A DNA stretch of 64,000 nt. Source: Apostichopus japonicus. Its lineage: Eukaryota; Echinodermata; Holothuroidea; Aspidochirotida; Stichopodidae. Below the pieces are notes generated by a model that was given only the letters and a program-made list of their open reading frames with translations, made no database searches and was not told the DNA's origin. This document shows positions 56,816-64,000 of the stretch, piece after piece. The position numbers and the translations under genes are program-made. Numbering within the stretch: position 1 is the stretch's first letter; each line of letters starts with the position of its first letter. Where the stretch lies: contig NC_092561.1 of the NCBI RefSeq assembly GCF_037975245.1, positions 16,065,001 through 16,129,000 of the forward strand. Direction: 5' to 3'.

Positions 56816-57196
56816 ATGACTGGCAGGGGCAAAGGTGGTAAGGCCAGGGCAAAGGCCAAGAGTCGATCTGCAAGAGCAGGGCTTCAATTCCCAGTAGGTC
56901 GTGTACACAGGTTCCTGCGAAGAGGAAATTACGCCCAGAGGATCGGCGCTGGCGCACCCGTCTACCTGGCTGCCGTACTAGAATACCTCGCCGCCGAGAT
57001 CTTGGAATTGGCCGGTAACGCTGCACGTGACAACAAGAAGACCAGGATCATCCCCCGTCATCTCCAACTCGCCATCCGAAACGACGAGGAGTTGAACAAA
57101 CTCTTGAGCGGAGTCACCATCGCCCAGGGAGGTGTTCTTCCAAACATCCAGGCTGTCCTTCTACCCAAGAAGACATCCGGAGGCAAGAAGGCTTAA
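56816..57196 (+). CDS. Core histone H2A, unit 11
   Basis: Product identical to the unit-1 H2A. Stem-loop at 57235-57250. Confidence 0.98.
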   Translation: MTGRGKGGKARAKAKSRSARAGLQFPVGRVHRFLRRGNYAQRIGAGAPVYLAAVLEYLAAEILELAGNAARDNKKTRIIPRHLQLAIRNDEELNKLLSGVTIAQGGVLPNIQAVLLPKKTSGGKKA

Positions 57197-58390
57197 AGGG
57201 GAGGTTGCATTGCAATCGCCCATCGATTACCAACGGCTCTTTTAAGGGCCATCAAATCACCCAGAAAGACATACTCATTCCTCTCCTCAAACATGCTTGC
57301 GTCAGTGTCTTATTTCTCCTTTTAAGTTAGATGTATCAGCTAGCTGCAACCCTAATAATCGTGGGGCTTCGGACCCTCAGCCAAAAACCAAAGGTCAGAA
57401 ACCCCAAGATTTGAGTGAAAACTCCTGCTGGACAGAAATCTAACATCCCATAAAATAAAAAAAATTAAAAAACTATATATAATGTATGTAGGGAACTTTT
57501 CACATGATTTTGGCCGCAGGTTTTATGAATTAAGTATTTAGCAAGAGATCTTGGATTAGGGGATAAAGGGAACTTATTATTATTATTATTATTTATTAAT
57601 AATTTTTGTAACTTTTGGGGTTTGAAATAAAAATAGATATTGAGTTTTGCTGCTTCAATGAGCTTACTGGTAGCAATGCATCTGGGGTGTTAAGTCAGAT
57701 CCTAAGGGCTTTATTATTAATAGTCTTAGAAATTTGAAACTTGTAACAACTAACGAGGCATATACTACCGCAAGTATTAATCGTTTCGCACCTTTCAATG
57801 TTATTAAGTCTGGAAATTTTAGTCGGTGTGTGTTACGTAATCAATTCGCAAAGCCAAGCCGAGGGAACGAGCATCAGCTCAAATTTTCCCCCGATCTACT
57901 GCGAGAGCCTATTGAAATGCCCGAGGCAGGTAAACTGTTATGGCAGTGGTATTAAATTTAAGATCTTCCGTGCTTTGAACGATAGAGATATTACTACGTT
58001 TTTAAGATTTACTTCTCTTGTATTGGAGATCGTTAACATACACGCTGATGTGTGTCAACCCATGTTAACACGCTTATAATACCAAGGCGATTAGGATAGA
58101 GTGTGTGTGTGTGTGGATTAGGGGTTATGATTATGAGTTAGGGATAAGCTCACTTTGATTATTGATTAGTGAATTGCATCATGCACGAAGGGAATCACCA
58201 ACCACCCAGCATAGAAGTAATAATTACAATAATAATGATAATCATTAAAAAAAAAAAAAAAAAAAAAAAAATAATAATGAGACGACAAGTTGCATGTTCG
58301 GAGGGAGAGAAAAATCTGCTTTAACTGGTAGATATGATGGCCCTTAAAAGAGCCGTTGGTTTTCGAGAATCCGTCGGAGACAGATACGAT

Positions 58391-58807
<417 letters not shown>

Positions 58808-59519
58808 TCAGTCTGTGTTCTATCAGTACAAAGATGTAATGAAGCACGGACTACAAGAAACCGCACGTTATAAGCAGCTCCCCTCAAACAACCCGCTAAT
58901 CGCGTCACTCGACCTGTGCTCGATTCTGATTGGCCGAGTGCGACAGCCGCGAGTCGTTCTGATTAGCTAAGCGGCAATGGCAAATTTCAGGAGCCTAATT
59001 TAAGCGAACGGTAGTCGAAACTGCTCATGCCGGGCAGGAAAATGGTAGTCACTTTCATAAAGTATCTATTTCTTAGACTTTCTGCCATTTAAAATGACGA
59101 AAAATTGTTGAAAACTCTTATCGAAAACCCTCCAGCTTCGCATTTGACAGTCAGTCAGCAATCCCCAATTGTGACGTCATGAACATTACCTTCGTCGATT
59201 GGTCAGATTAGGCTAACACAGAGTTAGCGTCAAGTGTAATTTTACGTGTGATATTTTAACGGAATGACAGGGTGAAGCCAATATTCGACCATTCGGGACA
59301 AATTTGGCCTTATCGAATTCACCCCTCACCGATATTTCATAACATAGAACATCACACGACGAACAAGAAACGGCATCAAACTCCGCCGAGCTTCCATTCC
59401 CACGGGTTCTGATGCAGACATCGGGGTAGTTCGCTTACGTCCGTTCAAAACATCGCCTGCTTGACGGGTATCGCTAATATAATGCCACACATTGAGGGAC
59501 TTTCTACATTTTACTGTGA

Positions 59520-59861
<342 letters not shown>

Positions 59862-61840
59862 ATGCATCTTTCCTGTCACGAAGACGAATCGAAATCCAAC
59901 GGCTCTTTTAAGGGCCATCAAATATCCCCAGAGAGAGTTACTCATTCCTCTCCCTCGAAACATGCAATTCGTCGTCTTAATTCTTTTCTTTGTGTGAGTG
60001 AATGTATGTGTGTGTGTATGTATACGCCAGCATCGGGCAAAATAAGTTATATGCATAGGCAATTTTGCTAGAAATTTCAAAACACCGTAATTGAAATCCA
60101 CCCCCTCCCTCAAGTGAAGTCCCCCCCCCCTTTAGTAATCCCTACCTAATTGGCTCTTCAGTTCCGACCTCCTGTTTGTTTATATAGACAACTTTCCCTA
60201 GGAAAAAAAAAGAAGTGTCTATTCTACAAAACTTCAATATTATCCCCCGTAGGACCTCTTGCGAAGGTCGAGCAGGGGTAAACTCCTTTTATTTATACTC
60301 AAGTGAAGTCGGTTATTATACGTAATAAAATTCTGCAACAACCCCCAGTTCACCAATACAGCAAACCAGTGAAGTTCTAAGACATACGACCCAAGAAGCA
60401 AGACAATACGAACTTCCCCCACCCCTCCACCCCCCTCCCGAATCGCTACTTGTCCATTGAACACAATGCATGCACGACTGTACCGTTACACGATTAGTCC
60501 CAAATGCGAGACAACATATCATTTGAAAATGCGCCCTTTTTTTACCACTGCCAGAACAGTTTCCCTTGCCTCGGGCATTTTATTTGGCTCACGCGGTAGA
60601 TCACTGGTAATGTGAGCCGAGGAAGTTACTTTTCCAAGCTCGCTAGGCTTGGCGAGTCGATTACGTAACACGCATGCTATTGTTCCAGACTAATTAGCTA
60701 GAAAGGTGCAGAAGTTGACAGTGGCGAAAAATGAACGTCAGTCTTACTAAAGAGCGGATTTTCATATGTGGCTATGTCGCGATCATCGCAAGTGAAACTA
60801 TTGAGTGTTTGTGTGTGGTGGGGGAGGACTTAGAGGTTATTTATCGTTATTGTTGGATTTATTATGGATTATTATGGATTCTAATACCTGTCTTGTCTCC
60901 TTACACCGTACAAACCTAGCAGAACCCTACGGTCATCATCGCAGGAATTGCTCAAGGAGAAGAGAACAAGATGCAAGACCGGCGACAGAGCCTTCTCAGT
61001 CAGCGCTCCCAGAATGCCTATACCGAACTCTGTGAGTGTATGCATTTCTCTTACCACTTTTAAAAACTGCTTTGAAAGCATATTATGTTAGACTCGCTTT
61101 TACTGTGTGATTGACTGTGTTTTAACTGTTATTGTGCATAGATACTACGTTTGGAACTAGTTACTTAATTCTGAACATTTTATTTTTTTTAATATTTATC
61201 TTTCATTTATTTAGTACGTTTAGACTCTATTTTGTATCGTTCAGTATTGGGTATTTGATCTGTTTTAGGATTTTGTAATAATTCTCTTACTGTAATGTTT
61301 TTTTTTTTTTTTTTAATTTAAAAATTTTCATTTATTTACTACGTTTAGGGCTCTATTTTGTATCGTTTAGTATTTAGGCTTTTACAATAATTCTCTTACT
61401 GTACTATAGTTCCTCATACTTATATATATTTAAACCTGGACTATGATTGAATCTATTTACATGCTTCTTAAATTGTTTTGGACTATATGCGTTTTAGTAT
61501 CGTTTAGTACGGGTGTGTTTTTTTTTTTTTTTTATATTGTTGCCTTTGGCTTTTACTTCTTTTTTTTTTCTTTTTTTGGCGCAGCTTTGCTGATTATGCG
61601 CTATATAAATATCACTTATTAATATTATTATTATCGATAAACGGGCCCCAGAACGTGATCAACTACACGGTCAATGGCTTGAGAGTAACAGGTATATATG
61701 ATACAATGTTAGATTACTTAAAATAAGAGACAACGAAACTGCATGTTTGAGGAGGGGGAGATAAGTCTGCCGTTTCTGGAATATAGGATGGCCCTTAAAA
61801 GAGCCGTTGGATGTCGAGCCTTCTACACGAGAAGAACAAT

Positions 61841-62212
61841 CTACTTGGAGGTGGTGTACTTGGTGACAGCCTTGGTACCCTCTGAGACGGCATGCTTGGC
61901 GAGCTCACCAGGCAGCAACAGTCTGACGGCGGTCTGGACCTCCCGACTGGTGATGGTGGACTTCCTGTTGTAGTGGGCCAAACGGGAAGCTTCGGCGGCG
62001 ATACGCTCGAAGATGTCGTTCACGAAGCTGTTCATGATAGACATAGCACGGCTAGAGATACCGGTGTCTGGGTGGACCTGCTTCATGACTTTGTAGATGT
62101 AGATACTGTAAGTCTCACGCCTGGTCCTTCGCCTCTTCTTGTCTCCTGGGTTGCGAGGTGCCTTGGACTTGGCGGCCTTCTTTGCTCCCTTTCCTGCAGC
62201 TTTTGGTGCCAT
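61841..62212 (-). CDS. Core histone H2B, unit 12
   Basis: Product identical to the unit-1 H2B. Stem-loop at 61790-61805. Confidence 0.98.
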   Translation of the reverse strand: MAPKAAGKGAKKAAKSKAPRNPGDKKRRRTRRETYSIYIYKVMKQVHPDTGISSRAMSIMNSFVNDIFERIAAEASRLAHYNRKSTITSREVQTAVRLLLPGELAKHAVSEGTKAVTKYTTSK

Positions 62213-62576
62213 TTTGGACGTGAAGTTTTCGTTGCGATACGGTAAGTAAAGCGATGAGTGAATGAGTGTCCTCCACGCTGCGAAATGTATTTATGACAGA
62301 TTTGATATCACTTCAGCGAAGCAGAAAAACTTCCCATATTGACAAAGCACGTGCTATGCATTGCACAGCACACACGAGCTGGCCAATCACAATGCGGAAG
62401 CTTTTCTTAATTCTTTCACGCATTGTACGATCAGGGCAAAGGGTGGCAAAGAATCCCCTCATAAGGGCACTGTGCTGTAGCTTTAGAGTCCGGACTACTT
62501 GAATGAGAGCTTTCCGGCAGGCAAATCATTTCTTTGATTCGTTTCAAGTCGAAAACATACCCAAATTTACTTCATC

Positions 62577-62957
62577 ATGACTGGCAGGGGCAAAGGTGGT
62601 AAGGCCAGGGCAAAGGCCAAGAGTCGATCTGCAAGAGCAGGGCTTCAATTCCCAGTAGGTCGTGTACACAGGTTCCTGCGAAGAGGAAATTACGCCCAGA
62701 GGATCGGCGCTGGCGCACCCGTCTACCTGGCTGCCGTACTAGAATACCTCGCCGCCGAGATCTTGGAATTGGCCGGTAACGCTGCACGTGACAACAAGAA
62801 GACCAGGATCATCCCCCGTCATCTCCAACTCGCCATCCGAAACGACGAGGAGTTGAACAAACTCTTGAGCGGAGTCACCATCGCCCAGGGAGGTGTTCTT
62901 CCAAACATCCAGGCTGTCCTTCTACCCAAGAAGACATCCGGAGGCAAGAAGGCTTAA
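62577..62957 (+). CDS. Core histone H2A, unit 12
   Basis: Product identical to the unit-1 H2A. Stem-loop at 62996-63011. The last gene in the window; the next H3 would begin about 150 bp beyond its end. Confidence 0.98.
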   Translation: MTGRGKGGKARAKAKSRSARAGLQFPVGRVHRFLRRGNYAQRIGAGAPVYLAAVLEYLAAEILELAGNAARDNKKTRIIPRHLQLAIRNDEELNKLLSGVTIAQGGVLPNIQAVLLPKKTSGGKKA

Positions 62958-64000
62958 AGGGGAGGTTGCATTGCAATCGCCCATCGATTACCAACGGCTC
63001 TTTTAAGGGCCATCAAATCACCCAGAAAGACATACTCATTCCTCTCCTCAAACATGCTTGCGTCAGTGTCTTATTTCTCCTTTTAAGTTAGATGTATCAG
63101 CTAGCTGCAACCCTAATAATCGTGGGGCTTCGGACCCTCAGCCAAAAACCAAAGGTCAGAAACCCCAAGATTTGAGTGAAAACTCCTGCTGGACAGAAAT
63201 CTAACATCCCATAAAATAAAAAAAATTAAAAAACTATATATAATGTATGTAGGGAACTTTTCACATGATTTTGGCCGCAGGTTTTATGAATTAAGTATTT
63301 AGCAAGAGATCTTGGATTAGGGGATAAAGGGAACTTATTATTATTATTATTATTTATTAATAATTTTTGTAACTTTTGGGGTTTGAAATAAAAATAGATA
63401 TTGAGTTTTGCTGCTTCAATGAGCTTACTGGTAGCAATGCATCTGGGGTGTTAAGTCAGATCCTAAGGGCTTTATTATTAATAGTCTTAGAAATTTGAAA
63501 CTTGTAACAACTAACGAGGCATATACTACCGCAAGTATTAATCGTTTCGCACCTTTCAATGTTATTAAGTCTGGAAATTTTAGTCGGTGTGTTACGTAAT
63601 CAATTCGCAAAGCCAAGCCGAGGGAACGAGCATCAGCTCAAATTTTCCCCCGATCTACTGCGAGAGCCTATTGAAATGCCCGAGGCAGGTAAACTGTTAT
63701 GGCAGTGGTATTAAATTTAAGATCTTCCGTGCTTTGAACGATAGAGATATTACTACGTTTTTAAGATTTACTTCTCTTGTATTGGAGATCGTTAACATAC
63801 ACGCTGATGTGTGTCAACCCATGTTAACACGCTTATAATACCAAGGCGATTAGGATAGAGTGTGTGTGTGTGTGGATTAGGGGTTATGATTATGAGTTAG
63901 GGATAAGCTCACTTTGATTATTGATTAGTGAATTGCATCATGCACGAAGGGAATCACCAACCACCCAGCATAGAAGTAATAATTACAATAATAATGATAA

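Larger units (their letters stand above)
60584..64000. repeat. Histone repeat unit 12 (partial, cut by window end)
   Basis: Holds H2B and H2A and ends in the spacer just before the A run that precedes H3. One extra T is present in the first T run (near 61298-61314). Arm A is at 63545-63710 and the foldable segment at 63087-63205. Confidence 0.96.

Overview
The window is one stretch of a eukaryotic (metazoan) tandem array of replication-dependent core histone genes. A unit of about 5,758 bp repeats head to tail twelve times. Units begin at 1, 5759, 11517, 17273, 23031, 28789, 34548, 40306, 43308, 49065, 54824 and 60584. The array runs off both ends of the window. Each intact unit has the same order: H2B (minus), H2A (plus), H3 (minus), H4 (plus). 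These form two divergent pairs, H2B/H2A sharing a 364-bp intergenic promoter region and H3/H4 sharing a 748-bp one. There is no H1 gene in the unit. In total there are 11 copies each of H2B, H2A and H3, 10 intact H4 genes, and one H4 copy (unit 8) with a frameshift. Unit 8 is interrupted by exactly 100 N, which replace the stretch holding its H2B and H2A. Unit 12 is cut by the window end before H3.

All genes are intronless. Every gene ends in the same 16-nt histone 3' stem-loop 35 to 54 nt beyond its stop codon. Purine-rich downstream elements follow at H2A and H4, weaker ones at H2B and H3. No canonical AATAAA signal is needed or seen next to the genes. This is the signature of S-phase, non-polyadenylated histone mRNAs, whose four products assemble the nucleosome octamer. 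H3 has Ala31, Ser87-Ala-Val-Met90 and Ser96 (H3.2 type, replication-coupled). H4 carries Cys73, as I recall for sea urchins and also nematodes. H2A has the VHRFLR form. Three of the four promoters have a TATA-like box about 30 bp before a sea-urchin-like PyCATTCPu cap motif. With the CAGAAAGA-type downstream element, an echinoderm or another marine deuterostome-like invertebrate is the best guess (inference, moderate confidence). The divergent layout and the absence of H1 differ from the one-strand, H1-containing early histone repeats of sea urchins.

The spacers hold structure beyond the genes. An imperfect, roughly 170-bp inverted repeat places one arm in the H2A-H3 spacer and the opposite arm at the H4/next-unit boundary, so each divergent gene pair is bracketed by inverted arms. 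A conserved block containing AACATGC lies 39-42 nt beyond the stem-loop of all four genes. A compact, potentially structured segment of about 119 nt follows H2A. The long H4-H2B spacer carries a G-quadruplex-capable tract, a decayed tandem duplication, an exon-like island with splice-site-like borders, and a short SINE/L2-like 3' tail. The units are almost identical: the length differences I could trace lie in homopolymers, GT runs or single-base indels. This points to strong homogenisation (or very recent amplification), with some residual sequencing or assembly noise.
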